A DNA stretch of 64,000 nt from Camellia lanceoleosa (lineage: Eukaryota; Streptophyta; Magnoliopsida; Ericales; Theaceae): assembly GCA_025200525.1 (NCBI GenBank), contig CM045762.1, positions 91,950,717 through 92,014,716 on the forward strand, read 5' to 3'. The position numbers and the translations under genes were made by a program. The notes beneath the pieces are model-generated. The model searched no databases and was not told the DNA's origin. It saw nothing but the letters and a program-made list of their open reading frames with translations. Shown piece by piece: positions 12,226-24,310 of the stretch. The number at the start of each line of letters is the position of its first letter. The stretch's first letter is position 1.

Positions 12226-13435
12226 TATGGTGGGTTTGGTCAATTTTGAAGGCGGAATATAAATTTTAAGTTACGGATCAAATCAACCCGTGGTTAGCTG
12301 GTGAATCGATGAAAATTAAGAAATTTTAGCAGATTAGACGATATTTTGCATAATCCTTCTCTCAACGGATAATTCAACTAATACAAGAAGGAAATTCAGC
12401 CTAAGGGCAGAAGTACGCAATATTCTTGAGCATTCATGCTGTTATTTTAAGAGTTTGCACCAATAATCTACTAACTTAAGTATCATAATGCCCCCGATTG
12501 AATACCCTAGTCGGCAAGGACTCACCGTCTTTGTTACAAGTTTAGAAAGTGAAAGAGAGTTAAAGGAGTGGGTTCCATTTATTGTCACTTCACCAAGGTG
12601 ACAGATTTTTCCCCACACATACACCTTCGACATTTTCCTCCATATAATTTTCTGCTTTTTATTTTTTGCGACCTTTATTCATCCTGTTCATTTTGAATGC
12701 ATCTAAATCTTGTTACGTATATTTCAGTAGATAAAGATTGCCACCAATTTGAAAAACAAATTCAAGTTTTATCCATGCCCAACCTGGAGATTTATACCTT
12801 CCAATTGCTTCCAAAGTTTATATACTTATTTTATTTTATTTTTTTTGATCGGCAAAGTTTATATACTTATGTGAGTTTCGACATTCGAAAATTGAAAATT
12901 TATAATATGCAATGAATCAATAAAAAATTATTTTTTCTTCCTCCAGTGTTGCTAGACACAACATGGTCACTTGCCCCTTTTTTTCTTTTTTTCATTTTCA
13001 AATCTTGCTTTCTTTATTTATTCCATCCCAAACTTTTCTTCTCTATGTTTTGCTGCCTTTCTATTTCACACTCAATATATGGTCAAAAACACTCTAATAC
13101 CATGCCGGCCCAATTTCCATATGTTCTCAGATATTTTTTGTTTAATTTTTGTCACAAGAATTTTGGTTAGGCTTTATACTCTTGTGGGCCTTACTTTCCT
13201 CATTGTTTCACTTGGGCTTTATATTTTCACATCCTCTTATTTAGGAGCTTTCTCTTTTACGCTCACTGATGATCCACTTAAACATCTCAAGGTTCTTAAC
13301 TCACGTGAAATTCTATTTCCACTTTAATAACAAACTTTCCATATGATATTGAACTAAATTAGTTATTTTGAATTTTTCATGTTGTCATTGTTGAGTGATC
13401 ACATGAGTTGAATCTAATCCTCTCCAATGTTGCAG
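12226..13435 (+). other. Probable intron or upstream remnant of the PGG gene
   Basis: AT-rich, with several short open frames and no recognisable domain. It ends in a pyrimidine-containing acceptor, CTCCAATGTTGCAG, at 13435, directly before the PGG exon. No ankyrin exon is visible here; the 5' part of that gene is missing or lies left of element D. Confidence 0.5.
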
Positions 13436-14032
13436 CGGCTAACATGGATAGCCTTGACATATGCTAGTGCACCACGAGGGCAGCCAAAGACCATCAAAAC
13501 GGAAAAAAATTCGACTGTTGAGGCCTACAAGGATAGGATTAACACTCTCCTGTTGGTGGCAACAATTATTATCACTGTGACCTTTGCAGCTGGCATCACT
13601 GTTCCAGGTGGATATGACTACTCTGAAACTCACAAGGGCATGGCACTTATGGTAAAAAAGTTTGCATTTCAAGTATTCGTGATTGCTAATGCTGTAGCTA
13701 TGTATAGTTCCATTATTCTTGCTGTTTCGCTCATATGGGCACAGTTGGGAGATCTTAATCTCATTCGTGTTTCCTTGAAATTGGCTTTGCCATTGTTCAG
13801 AGGATCTCTTATGATGGTCGCAATCTCATTCATGACAGGTGTTTATCTAGTGGTAAGCAACCTTAATTGGCTTTCTTATCTTATTTTGATCATGGGCTTA
13901 ATCTTTGTCCTTGCCCTTTCCACGCTGTTGATTCTACTCTTTCTACCAACTTCCTTGAACCATCGCATGCTACGCTACATCTTCTACTATCCATTTTCTC
14001 TTTTGCTATTAATCAGCAAAAAGTGGTGTTGA
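13436..14032 (+). CDS. Last exon of an ACD6-like ankyrin-repeat membrane protein (PGG domain), partial
   Basis: 198 codons after the splice acceptor at 13435, ending TGA. It opens with RLTWIALTYASAPRG, the usual linker after the ankyrin repeats in plant ACD6/ITN1-like proteins. A helix at residues about 38-57 leads into the signature TVPGGY (residues about 58-63). Three more hydrophobic helices follow (about 78-100, 120-143, 147-170), and a short basic tail ends KKWC. The family acts at the plasma membrane/ER in defence, cell death and salt or calcium signalling. The frame is clean over the whole domain. The ankyrin exons are absent upstream, where a transposon stack begins at 12225. It could still be the end of a working gene with a very long intron, but a broken gene is more likely. 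Confidence 0.8.
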   Translation, partial: RLTWIALTYASAPRGQPKTIKTEKNSTVEAYKDRINTLLLVATIIITVTFAAGITVPGGYDYSETHKGMALMVKKFAFQVFVIANAVAMYSSIILAVSLIWAQLGDLNLIRVSLKLALPLFRGSLMMVAISFMTGVYLVVSNLNWLSYLILIMGLIFVLALSTLLILLFLPTSLNHRMLRYIFYYPFSLLLLISKKWC

Positions 14033-15897
14033 TGTCTGGTCTGTTGGTATTGGAAGACTCTCTTTTAATATTTTCAAACAAAAAAAGTATGTAAAATTAT
14101 TGTAACAACCACATCATTCCTTTTGGCAGTCCATTAGAGACATGTGCTAGAACTATTTGGAGAATTGGATTTCGTGTTTTTTTTTCCCTCTTTTTCTTCT
14201 CATTTATGAAACTGATTATCTATTTATTTCAAATATATATGTATTGAAAGTTTATTTGATATACTGTCTACATTTTGTGCTAGAACTATTTGGAGAATTG
14301 TGTTGAGTCTGATTTTGTTCAAACACTCAACAGTGTGTAAACAATACACACTTGTGACTGATAAAAAAATGCACGATATATACATTTGGGTGGGGTCATT
14401 ACACGTTTTTGGATATAGAACTTGATATTTTGCACAAATCAGAATCTATGTATTATTCACAATTGGTATCGCAACGGAACATAAATTACCTCAAACCGTG
14501 TTGTTTAAGCATTCAATTTTATTGATCAACACTCCCAAAATTATATGATGTATTGGGAGTAGGGTATCCTATCCCATGCTTTTAAATCAGTAATCATATA
14601 AATTCAGAATTTTACTCAAAATTATCAATTTATGTTCTATTTTTTTTTTTTCATATATGACACTACACAATATTATTTCAACCTCAACCATACAATCATC
14701 ATCTGGCCTAAAATCTAATAAATTTTTCTGGATAAGAGGGATTTCTGCTTTTGAATAGATAGGTAGGACCTTATCGTGCTAACTTTCAAATAATGACCAC
14801 TAACAAATAACTAGTAGTCAACTTTATCTAAATTACCGCAATTTTGACTGTAAATAAAAATATGTAAGTAATATAACTTAGATTGCTGTTATTACCCCCA
14901 TCAATAATTTTGGGCCCCTATTTTTTAGTTTTTTTTTATTACTATAATAATCTCAAGTAAAATTATTAAAAAATACATTAATAATTTTGGGACATCTTAT
15001 CTTTCAATTAAGTCCACATACCTATTACATCATGAGTTATGGTTTATAAGAGCAGTCACCTTTATCACCATCCATCCATCTTCCCCAAATCACACTTTCA
15101 AAACCTACCAACCCTCAAAATTTTAAAAATCCTTTGGCAGCAACATTCCGGCGATAACAGTGTCAACCATTTGATTGCATACACTTCTCCGACAATGATA
15201 ATGAGTGAAAGTTTTTCCGGCAACCACAACTCCATGAGACGAGAGGAGTACAACAATAAAAGTTTAGAAGAGATTCATAGTTTTGATGGTGTTCTTAGCT
15301 CAGATGAGATTAGCCTTGTAAGAGTAAGTTTCTTGGGGAAAAAAATGACAAAAAAAAAATTTGTTTGTCATTTTTTTAGGATTGAACTCCCGAACGTATG
15401 ACCAGAATTTCGGGAACACAGGCAAACAAAGGAGGTCAAACCACCTTTGGCCGGTCGACCGAAGGGTGAAATCTTGCCAAATTTTGCTCACACAGATAAC
15501 ATACAAGTATAGAGAGACAATGGATGAATGATAGAAACTAACCAGAGAATCATGAAAGTAGATTATGTTGTGTGTGTAAAAAGAGGAAATAGAAAAAAAA
15601 AATTAAACAGATTGACAAACCTCGTAATGAAGTAGAGAAAAAACTTCTTAATCACACAAATTTTTTTTACTAATTTTAGAAGGTTTCATCGTTGTGGGTT
15701 TTATTAGGGTTTTGAGAGAGAGGTTTTTTGGGGTGTGAGGGTGTGCATTTGAATGGGTGGAATGTTTTTACAAGGATAATTTTAGTATTATTTGAGGGGA
15801 GAAAAGAAATTTAAGGGTTTTATAATTTATAAGTGGGGATCCAAAAAATTAGGGGTTCAAATAATTAATGGAGTGTTAATAAGAAACTTATAATTTA
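14033..15897. other. AT-rich intergenic DNA
   Basis: No recognised gene. 15039-15401 (+) is open for 120 codons. Its later part (from about 15196) has plant-like codon content, but I recognise no domain and it ends in low-complexity A/T, so I do not call it a gene. 15341-15376 is a small hairpin (AAAAAATGACAAA / TTTGTCATTTTTT). Confidence 0.5.
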
Positions 15898-16047
15898 GGT
15901 TAAGTTTGGCTAAACTAAAAAAGTGCACTTATTTCATATTTTTATCTTTTTTTGAATCACATCAATCAACATTTCTTCTCTACTTTTTCTACACATAATA
16001 CAAGAAAAGTCAAAAAGTACACTTATTTAATCTTCCTAAACTTAGCC
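15898..16047. mobile_element. Tourist-like MITE (PIF/Harbinger type), 150 bp
   Basis: Imperfect terminal inverted repeats are GGTTAAGTTTGGC at the left and CCTAAACTTAGCC at the right. It is flanked by TTA on both sides (15895-15897 and 16048-16050), the target duplication typical of PIF/Harbinger. No coding capacity. Confidence 0.65.
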
Positions 16048-16686
16048 TTAATACTGTTGCTTCCAAAATTTTCCCATCTTGGGGGTTGCAATTTTTCCTT
16101 TAATTGATCGCTCAATGTGGATTACATGTAATTTTGGATAAATTTTAGCCGCTTTATGTTTGGTCACTTCTTATATTTTGCCTCTTAAAGTTTGTACGTT
16201 TTTTCTTTGATTCATATATTTCAAGTTTATCCCAATTACTCTTAAAACTAATTTATGTTCAAAATTAAGCAAAAAAATATCATGATAACTGTCACATAAT
16301 GTCAAAAATATTATTATATATATTAAGATTTGAATTTATGTCAAAGATGTAAGTTATATGTAATAAAATATTTTATCATTATCATTAACTTTGACTTGGA
16401 ATAAACTAAAATTAAAAATCTTATAAAACATAAGGTATTTTTATTTTATCATTAATCTAATTTTTGTAATTTATTCTATGACATTTATATCTTATTAAAA
16501 ACTTAGAAGATACAATTAATACCATAAATAAATTAAAATGGATTTTTGGCCATAACTCCTTCCTAGAGCTTGTTTTTCTTGAAAATGACAAACTCTAATT
16601 TTTTTGGTTCGTAAACTTCACAAAAATAAAGAAATCTGGTAAAAAAGACAAAAATTTTCAGAATTATATTTTGTGTGAAAAATTTA

Positions 16687-16856
16687 CCCCCCCCCCCCCA
16701 ACCACACACACACTCTCTTTCTCTCTCCTTATGATGCTCTATTTTTTAGATAGTAAAATCTTACTCTGGTTTAAACCAAATCTGAGACAATATATGTGAT
16801 CTCTCTCTCTCTCTCTCTCCCTCTCTCTCTCTCTCTTTATATATATATATATTAGT
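16687..16856 (+). repeat. Poly-C, (CT)n and (TA)n microsatellites
   Basis: A run of 13 C at 16687-16699, then (CT)n at 16801-16836 and (TA)n at about 16840-16852. They lie in the left foldback arm. Confidence 0.9.
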
Positions 16857-17045
16857 GCATTTTTTTTTTTGCCATTATCAGTTTGAATATTGATTTTGAG
16901 ATCTTAAATGAAAATATTATTTTAGTACGTTAAATAGCGAAATAGTAAAATTTTATTGTTAACGTTATTAATTCAATGTTTCAACTGATTTCTCAATTAA
17001 TATATATATATATATATATGAATAATGGTAATAGTTATAATAAGT

Positions 17046-17187
17046 AAAGCCTCATTTGGAAACAAGCTATTTTAGTAACTTTTTAACTTTTTAACTTTTT
17101 ACAAAAAGATATATAGAAAAGTAGAGAGAGTAATGTGACAATTTATAGTGACTTTTTGGCTAAAACATATAGTTGTCAAACGAGGCC
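17046..17187. mobile_element. 142-bp MITE inside the left foldback arm
   Basis: Terminal inverted repeats are CCTCATTTGGAAAC and GTTGTCAAACGAGG. Direct copies of TAAGT flank it (17041-17045 and 17188-17192). The right foldback arm carries the matching site with one TAAGT and no insert (near 17650-17660), which shows the pre-insertion state. Confidence 0.75.
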
Positions 17188-18244
17188 TAAGTGTGGTGGT
17201 TAGTGATAACGATGGTAAAAAATTATTATTTATATGTTTAAAGTAAACAATAAAATTCTACTGTCCAAATTAACAGAGTAAAATTTTATGTCACCGAATC
17301 TTGCCAAAAGGACAAACTTTATTGCCAAAAGGATAAGCTAAAAATATTTAATCATAAAGGATAAAGTTCAAAATATTTTAAAAAAATATGACAATAATAC
17401 CCTAAACTTCTATCATTTTCTTACATTACCACAACTACCACCAACCCTTGCCTGTCATCACCGACCATCGCCGGCCATCATTGATCACCCTCGCTAGAGA
17501 CAATTTCCTGATGACCATTATCGATCGGCGAAAATTTTCTAGCAAGATTCTCAAGTGACAATTTTACTCTGTTAATTTGGACAATAAAATTTTGCGATTT
17601 ACTTTAAACATATAAATAGTGATTTTTTGCCATTGTTATCACTAACCATCGCACTTATTATAATTATTACCATTATTCTCAGTCAGAATATTGAATTAAT
17701 AATGTTAATAGTAAAATTTTTCTCCTACACTGAGTAAAATTTTACTATTTCGTTATTGAATCTACTAAAGTAACATTTTCTTTGAGATCTCAAAATCAAT
17801 ATTCAAACTAGTAATGACCAAAAATATATATATATATATATACATATAAAGAGAAAGAGAAAAACATAGAGTAATAGAAGGATAGAGAAAACACATATAT
17901 TGTTTCAGATTTGGTTCAAATCAGAGTAAAATTTTATTGTCTGAAAAACAGAGCATCATAAGGAGACAAAGAGAAAGAGAGAGAGAGAGAATATAGATAT
18001 GAGATGATAGATCTTAGATCTGATGTCTTAGAGGCGAAAGATGACAATGGTGGTTGTTGATGATAGTGGCATTGAATGGCATTGATTGTTAAGATGGTGG
18101 TAGTAGAAACGGTAGTGGCGATGACGAACGGCGTCGGTGGTTGAGACGGTGGTGGTGGAGACGGTAAAAGAGGTGGAAACGGTGGTAGTCGTGGTGGTGG
18201 TGGTGGTAAGGGAGATGGTAATGGTGGTGGTGGTATAGACAGTG

Positions 18245-18331
<87 letters not shown>
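18245..18331 (+). repeat. (GA)n and (GT)n microsatellites in the right foldback arm
   Basis: About 16 GA units at 18245-18276 are followed by about 24 GT units to 18330. These correspond to the CT/CA-type runs of the left arm but are longer. Confidence 0.95.
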
Positions 18332-18335
<4 letters not shown>

Positions 18336-18511
18336 GGTAAATTTGACACAAAATATAAATTTGAAAATTTTTGTTTTTCTTACAAGATTTCTTTATTTTG
18401 GATGAGTTTACAAGGCAAAAACTTAAAGTTTGTCATTTTCAAGAAAAACAGGCTCTAAGAGGGAGTTATGGCCAAAAATCCATTTTTATTTATTTATGGA
18501 TTTAAATAAAG

Positions 18512-18806
18512 AACGCCATGATCGAGCCTTTGTGACTATGGCACGATATCAACAGTAACTTGCTAAGTCATACAATCAACGAGTGCATCTGCGTTGGTAT
18601 ACTCCCGGAGAGTTAGTTCTTAAAAAAGTACTACCCTGCTGTGAAGAATCCTGCAGATGGTGAACTAGGCTCGAATTGGGACTGCCCATACTAGATCGAT
18701 TCCATTGCCGAGCAGGGGCATATCGACTCTCAAACATGAACGGAAAAAAGTTACCTCGGCCCTGGAATGCTACTATCTTCGCAAATTTTATCATTAGTAT
18801 TGATGG
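18512..18806 (+). pseudogene. Integrase C-terminal remnant of element C
   Basis: This matches the end of the integrase of element A (23940-24222) in order and spacing: a DRAF..MARYQQ stretch, then PGELVLKKVLP, then GAYRLSNMNG and LPRPWN. The frame is broken by stops and small indels (for example TAA after ARYQQ). Integrase joins retrotransposon cDNA to chromosomes in the nucleus; this copy cannot be functional. It marks the 3' end of pol in element C. Confidence 0.8.
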
Positions 18807-18954
18807 TTATGTTAATTTCTTCAACCCTCATAGTAATGTTTGTCGACTTTTGTGTATATTAGTAGCTTGTATACATACAGTCAATAAATGATACAAGACG
18901 TTATTTTGCTTTCTTGTTTATTTATTGTGATTGCTTTACTTTTATTCAGCTTTC

Positions 18955-19230
18955 AAATTCGGAGAGAGATCTCTTCGTGGTCGGCATGATGCGTCATCAT
19001 TTAAGCCTCCGAATTCGGAACACTTTTCGTGCTCGGCACGAAGCTCCATCACTTAAGCCTCCGAACTCAGAGCACTCTTCGTGCTCTGTACGAAGCGCCA
19101 TCATTTAAGCCTCCGAATTCGGAGCGTTCTTCATGCTCAGTACGAAGCACCATCACTTAAGCTTCCAAATTCGGAGTGCTTTTCGTGCTCGGCACGAAGT
19201 GCCATCATCTAAGCCTCCAAATTCGGAGCA
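18955..19230 (+). repeat. Element C minisatellite with palindromic core
   Basis: About five units of ~54 bp contain TTTAAGCCTCCGAATTCGGA followed by a variant of GCTCGGCACGAAGC. The core TCCGAATTCGGA is a perfect 12-bp palindrome in some copies. It occupies the same place (after pol, before the antisense gene) as the arrays in elements A and B. Confidence 0.85.
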
Positions 19231-19421
19231 TCCTATAAAATATCATTTTTACTTATAATATGTACTTTAGAGACATAATTGGTTTGACGAATCCAAACAA
19301 AAATAATTGAATTTTTATTAACAAGACATCATTACATTACAAGTACATTTATCCTAAGGCCGATTGGCATCTTAGTTACAAAAGTTGAACCCAAGAATCA
19401 ATTTGGAGTTTATTACTCTGA

Positions 19422-19500
19422 TTATCTTTTCTCAGGGTTCACGGCCTCCTCCTCACCGTCCGTTTTTTCAGCATCATAGGCTTCAAACAGCATTACGTAA
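19422..19500 (-). pseudogene. C-terminal end of the element C antisense gene 2
   Basis: Minus-strand tail, acidic then lysine-rich, ending in TAA at 19422-19424. It is the last ~26 codons of the gene whose main body is at 29470-30040. Element A inserted between them. Confidence 0.65.
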
Positions 19501-19901
19501 TGTGGGAGCCGAATAATTGCGGGAGCAAGATCTGGTGTGCCCGACGTGCCAGGAACTAAACGGCTCCATTTTGCTTGACGGATGACAAATATGTTCTTAA
19601 GGCCGAATAGACTTCAGACGGCATATCAGGATGGATAATAGAATAATGAATAAAAAGTAGGCTCTGGCCCCGAGGTCCAGAGAATGCATATAAATACAAG
19701 AGCTTCAGATGTTGTAGAGGTATGTAAGAATCGTTTCTAAGACTTAGTCCAAAAACTTTCTTAATTACTGGAACTGACTTGTCCGTCGGAGTGCTAATTC
19801 CGGCACCACCGACCGGAGCCTTTGTGTCTTTGCAGGTGACTAGCTGAGGATCACTGACGTCTTCTAGGATCTGAAGAGTATTTCCGAACTACTTCCCCAC
19901 A
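19501..19901 (+). mobile_element. 5' LTR of element A
   Basis: It runs from TGTGGGAGCC to ACTTCCCCACA. A TATA box (TATAAAT) lies at 19689-19695, a plausible promoter for the genomic transcript. The last ~130 bp closely match the element B LTR. Confidence 0.92.
19689..19695 (+). promoter_or_regulatory. TATA box in the element A 5' LTR
   Basis: GCATATAAATACAAG context. The same box is at 29249-29255 in the 3' LTR, and in the element B LTRs as minus-strand TATAAATA (36641-36648 and 45908-45915). Confidence 0.6.
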
Positions 19902-19903
19902 AT

Positions 19904-19920
19904 TGGCGCCGTCTGTGGGA
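19904..19920 (+). other. Primer binding site of element A
   Basis: TGGCGCCGTCTGTGGGA starts two bases after the LTR end, where the tRNA primer anneals. The same sequence serves element B. The start resembles the Asp-type PBS of Tat/Athila elements, but I cannot assign the tRNA firmly. Confidence 0.8.
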
Positions 19921-19936
19921 ATACTCAAATACATCC

Positions 19937-20345
19937 ATGGAAGGCGTCACCGAAGATCCTCCGATAGCCACCAACGAGATTGCGCAGAGAAACGACTCCA
20001 CCCAGAATGCTCTCGGAAGGAAACCGTCACAATGACGCCTCGAACTCCAAGTCATCAACGACCTCGACGAAGTCGACGATGCAAGCGACCATAGAGCAAG
20101 CCAGACAGACCCAACAGAGTTTGGACCATACCATCGCCGAGAACGAACGCCTTCGCTGCGATCTGGCCTTAGAAAAAGCAAAGTCCAGACGGGCAGGGCG
20201 CAAGGTTCCTGAGCGACTCCCAAGGGAAGGTCCTGAACGACCTCGAGGCCAACAGCACAATGCCCACGGTCACCACGCCTTAACCGATTCCCTTGAGGAG
20301 GTGACAGAGGACGCACGTCGCCAGAGGCGCCCCGCATCATACACA
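19937..20345 (+). pseudogene. gag N-terminal remnant of element A
   Basis: It begins ATG GAA GGC GTC (MEGVTEDPPIAT), the same start as the gag of element B. After about 35 codons the frame breaks. Positions 19980-20348 are open in another frame and encode a charged, helix-prone stretch. The conserved gag core present in element B (about 45064-44604) is missing, and the sequence passes almost directly into the protease region. This copy therefore could not build particles. Confidence 0.7.
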
Positions 20346-20349
20346 TGAT

Positions 20350-23300
20350 ATCTGACTTCGCCGTTAGCCCCGACCGTACATGCAATCCAATCACCTCCAA
20401 GCCCCCAGCATCAGCTCACACCAACAAAGTGACCCCGCCGAGAAGTGCCAAGCATTACCTTCGACGACTCGATTTGAGCGGCGAACACTCAATGAGATCC
20501 TCTAGTTGTTGCGCTACGCGTAAACAGGTTCACCGTCGAACGCGTCCTCATCGACCAGGGTAGCACCTCCGAGGTTATGTACTATAAAACCTTCATCAAA
20601 CTCGGGTTCAACGATTCGGATCTGACTCCAGCTCCTTATCCACTATTCGGCTTCAACGCCAACCCGGAGTATCCATTGGGAAAGATCAGTCTGCCCGTTC
20701 GAGCTGGCTCCAGAACGGTAGATGTGGAATTCTTGGTCGTCAGGCTTCCGTCGCCGTACAATCTCATTATGGGACGATCATGGTTGCATACCCTGCAAGC
20801 CGTCCCAAGCACCTACCACCAGCTGTTACGTTTCCCGACGGAACACGGCGTTGAGCAGATCCGTGGCTCTCAACAGTCAGCGCAAGCATGTTACCTCCTC
20901 GCCGCCAGGCCGCCGAAGGAACTGCAAGTCAACTCCATCGAAACGCCCGGTCGAGAGATCTTGGACGACGTCGGGCGTCAACCAAACGAAAAGGCCACGG
21001 AAGGTTTGGACCGGTTTGACATTGATGGAAGCCCGGAGAAGTTTTTTATGATCGGCGCCTCTCTGAGCCAGGTCGACAGACAGCAGCTAATCACTTTCTT
21101 ACTCGGCAACCTCGACGTCTTTGCTTGGACTCCGTACGAGATGCCGGGAATAGACCCGTCAGTCTCTCAGCACCATCTAAATGTTGACCCCCGGTGCAAG
21201 CCGATCATTCAGAGAGGCCGGCGATCCTCCGCAGAACACACCGCCGCCGTTGTAGAAGAAGTTGACAAATTGCTCGACGCCGGGGCAATTAGAGAGGTCA
21301 CCTACCCCACGTGGCTCTCCAACACAGTAGTGGTGAAAAAGAAAAATGGAACTTGGCGAGTGTGCGTCGATTTCACGGATCTGAACAAAGCTTGCCCCAA
21401 AGATTGCTTCCCCTTACCAAGAATTGATCAACTCGTCGATGCGACAGCACGCCACCAACGCATGAGCTTCCTCGATGCCTACAGAGGCTACCATCAGATC
21501 GCCATGAATCCGGATGATCAGGATAAAACCGCATTCCTCACTCCAAGAGGAACCTATTGCTACAGGGTTATGCCTTTCGGACTGAAAAATGTAGGGGCAA
21601 CTTATCAAAGACTGGTCACCACGATGTTCAAAGAACAGCTCGGACACACTATGGAAGTATACATCGACGACATGGTGGTCAAATCTAAAGAAGAACAAAA
21701 CCATATAGCCGATCTACAAAGGACATTCAACACCCTACGCGAATACAGAATGAAGCTGAACGCTTCCAAATGCGCATTCGGGATCGGCTCCGGCAAATTC
21801 CTGGGTTACATTGTCAACCACCGAGGAATCGAAGCCAACCCGAGGCAAGTCACAGCAATTTTGGAACTGAGTTCCCCCCGTTCGGTGAAAGAAGTCCAAA
21901 AGTTGATGGGAATGGCTGCTGCACTCAACAGGTTCATCAGCCGATCTACAGACCGCTGCAGACAATTCTTTCAGACGCTACGTCAGGGCAGAGCTTTCGA
22001 ATGGTCCGCCGAGTGCGAGGCAGCTTTTAACGGACTCAAGACCTACCTCCGGACAGTACCCCTTCTAACAACACCCGCCGCCGGTGATCCCCTCATTCTG
22101 TATCTAGCAGTCTCCGACAGGTCAAGAAGGCCAGACATTACTAAAAGAGGAAGAAGGGCAACAACAGCCAGTGTATTATGTAAGCAAGGCAATGGTAGAC
22201 GCCGAAACTCGCTATCTACCGCTCGAAAAACTCGTCCTAGCCTTGGTCATGGCAGCAAGAAAACTGATGCATTACTTCCAAGGACACAGCATCAGGGTGC
22301 TAACAGACTATCCCCTTCGATCAAGATCGCTGCGAATGCAGAGGCATCGTATGCGTTTCAAGTGGGCTCTCGAACTCGGCCAATACGACATTCAGTTTTT
22401 ACCCAAAACTGCAATCAAGGGGCAGGTGCTTGCCGACTTCGTTGCCGAATTCACAGGAGGGCTTGCCGACCTCAAGCCTGATGACGTCCTACCAAAGACC
22501 GAAGTTCGGTCAAAGCCAGATTTGAGAGTTTATGTTGGGGACATTTGGCAATTATATCGTGATGGGTCGTCCTAACCAACCAACGGGGCGCTGTCGTAAT
22601 TATGTTCCAGACGGAGCGATAATTGAGCAGTCATTGCTTCGGCTTCAAGCATCGAATAACGGTTGAATATGAAGCCCTTTGGCCGGATCATGAACGCACA
22701 TCCGCTTTCGACGGCGGCCGGTGTTTTGTGACTCAAAATTGGTAATCAACCACAAAGGAAGTACGCAAGAGACGAGCGTATGGCGCCTTATATGAAAACG
22801 CTAACTCCTCACGAAATTCGACCATCACGAACTAAACCAAATAACACACGATCAAAATACACATGCGGATGCCCTGGCGTGCTTAGCCTCCGCCATCAAC
22901 TCCGAGCTCAAGCGTACCATCGAAGTAGGTTTTGTCCCGGAACCAAGTATCGGCACTCCAGAGGAAACCCACATCAACATTATAGAATCCGCCCCAAGTT
23001 GGAAGGATCTCATTCTTTGCATTCCTTTCTTCCCCGAGCAACTCGGAGGACAAAAAAGCACACAAAGCTGCGAAACAAGGCCCTACGGTACTACTTAGAT
23101 CCACAGAGGGCTTTACAAAAAGTCCCTCTGGTCCATACTTGGAATGCGTGCATCGGACAGAGTAGAGGTTGCTCCTCGAGATACGAGGCATTTGTGGTGC
23201 CCATTCGGGACGCTCCCTGGCCCATCGGGCGATAACGCAGGGATACTATTGGCCAACGATGAGCCGACGCTCAAAATTATGTGAAGAAATGCGAACAATG

Positions 23301-24222
23301 CCAAAAGTTCTCCCCGTTAACCCATCAGCCGGCAGAAGCTCTGAATTCAATCACAAGCCCCTGGCCGTTTGCTCAATGGGGACTTGACATCGTAGGGCCA
23401 TTGCCGAGAGCCCCAGGGAATAAGCGATTTTTAATCATAGCAACTGACTACTTCACAAAGTGGGTCGAAGCGGAGGCTCTAACCCATATACGGGATTCCG
23501 ACATTAAACGCTTTGTATGGAGGAACATCATTACACGTTTCGGCATTCTAAGAGCATTGATCTCGGATAACGGTACCCAGTTCGATTGTGGCGTATACCG
23601 AGAATTATGCAGCAAATATGGTATTGAGCCTCACTTCTCTACGCCAACCTACCCCCAAAGTAACGGTCAAGCAGAGGCTTCGAACAAATCCATCTTGGAC
23701 GGCATCAAGAAGAGGCTGGAAAGGGCCAAAGGCAGATGGGTCGAAGAACTGCCAAGCGCACTGTGGGCCCATCGCACAACGCCAAGACGATCTACCGGGG
23801 AAATGCCGTTCGCCTTATGCTTCGGGACTCAGGCAATCTTACCCCTAGGGATCGGCTCGCCAACTTTGAGATCGCAAGCCTTTGACACAGGCCGGAATGA
23901 CATGATGCTCGCCCTGGATCTGGTTCTGATTGAGGAACGAAGAGACCGCGCCTTCGCATACATGGCACGTTATCAGCAGCAGCTCGCTAAGTCATACAAT
24001 CGGCGAGTTCAGCTGCGCCGGTACAATCCAGGAGAACTGGTCCTAAAGAAGGTATTACCAGCCAACCGGAGGCCGGCCGATGGGAAACTTGGTCCGAACT
24101 GGGACGGCCCCTATCAGATAGATTCTGTTACAGGCGTAGGGGCATATAGGCTCTCGGACATGTCGGGAAGAAGCCTGCCACGGCCGTGGAATTCAACACA
24201 TCTACGTAAATTTTATCAATGA
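20350..24222 (+). pseudogene. pol of element A: protease, RT, RNase H (two), integrase; broken
   Basis: The protease region has LIDQGSTSE near 20550, where an Asp-Thr/Ser-Gly triad is expected, so this site is altered. A long open frame (20577-22481) holds RT: WLSNTVVVKKKNG, WRVCVDFTDLNKACPKD, the catalytic VYIDDMVV near 21656, and FLGYIV. Within RNase H the frame shifts near 22110-22150 and resumes at 22171-22575 (YYVSKAM, ADFVAEF). A second, archaeal-type RNase H region, a hallmark of Tat elements, starts at DGSS (about 22560) and is riddled with stops to about 23160. Integrase (23281-24222) has the CEQC end of its zinc finger, D at GLDIVGP, D at ISDNGTQF and E at NGQAE, and ends LRKFYQ. 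The polyprotein would act in particles and the nucleus. Confidence 0.9.
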
Positions 24223-24310
24223 CCCGACTTGTGGGCTTGGTAGTTGTATACATGTCGTTGTAAATGCAAGATTTCGTGTTTTCATATGTCTGAGCCCAAT
24301 ATCTTCTTAG
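24223..24310 (+). other. Short spacer after pol of element A
   Basis: ATGACCCGACTTGTGGGC follows the integrase stop. A close match (minus strand, near 43650) in element B marks where B's pol deletion ends. Confidence 0.5.

Larger units (their letters stand above)
16522..18499. mobile_element. 2-kb foldback (long inverted-repeat) element
   Basis: The left arm, from 16522 to about 17305, is repeated in reverse complement from about 17543 to 18499. Both outer ends read CCATAAATAAAT(A/T)AAAATGG followed by ATTTTTGGCCATAACTCC in the inward direction. Inner pairs include CAGAGTAAAATTTTA..AATCTTGCC (17274-17305) with its complement at 17543. A loop of about 235 bp separates the arms. The right arm has an extra ~250 bp rich in GGTGGT triplets (18035-18240) and two microsatellites. 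No transposase is seen. Such a structure fits a foldback transposon or a MULE with long terminal repeats; family unresolved. Confidence 0.75.

Noticed and set aside
12946..13327. Hydrophobic open frames before the PGG exon
   Set aside because: AT-rich intron-like DNA, two overlapping frames, no match to ankyrin proteins, and a good acceptor lies after them.
15039..15401. 120-codon open frame
   Set aside because: Not recognised, ends in A/T low complexity, no promoter or splice support; left as a note only.
18028..18351. His/Thr- and Leu/Ser-rich proteins on the minus strand
   Set aside because: Translation of (GT)n, (GA)n and GGT repeats.
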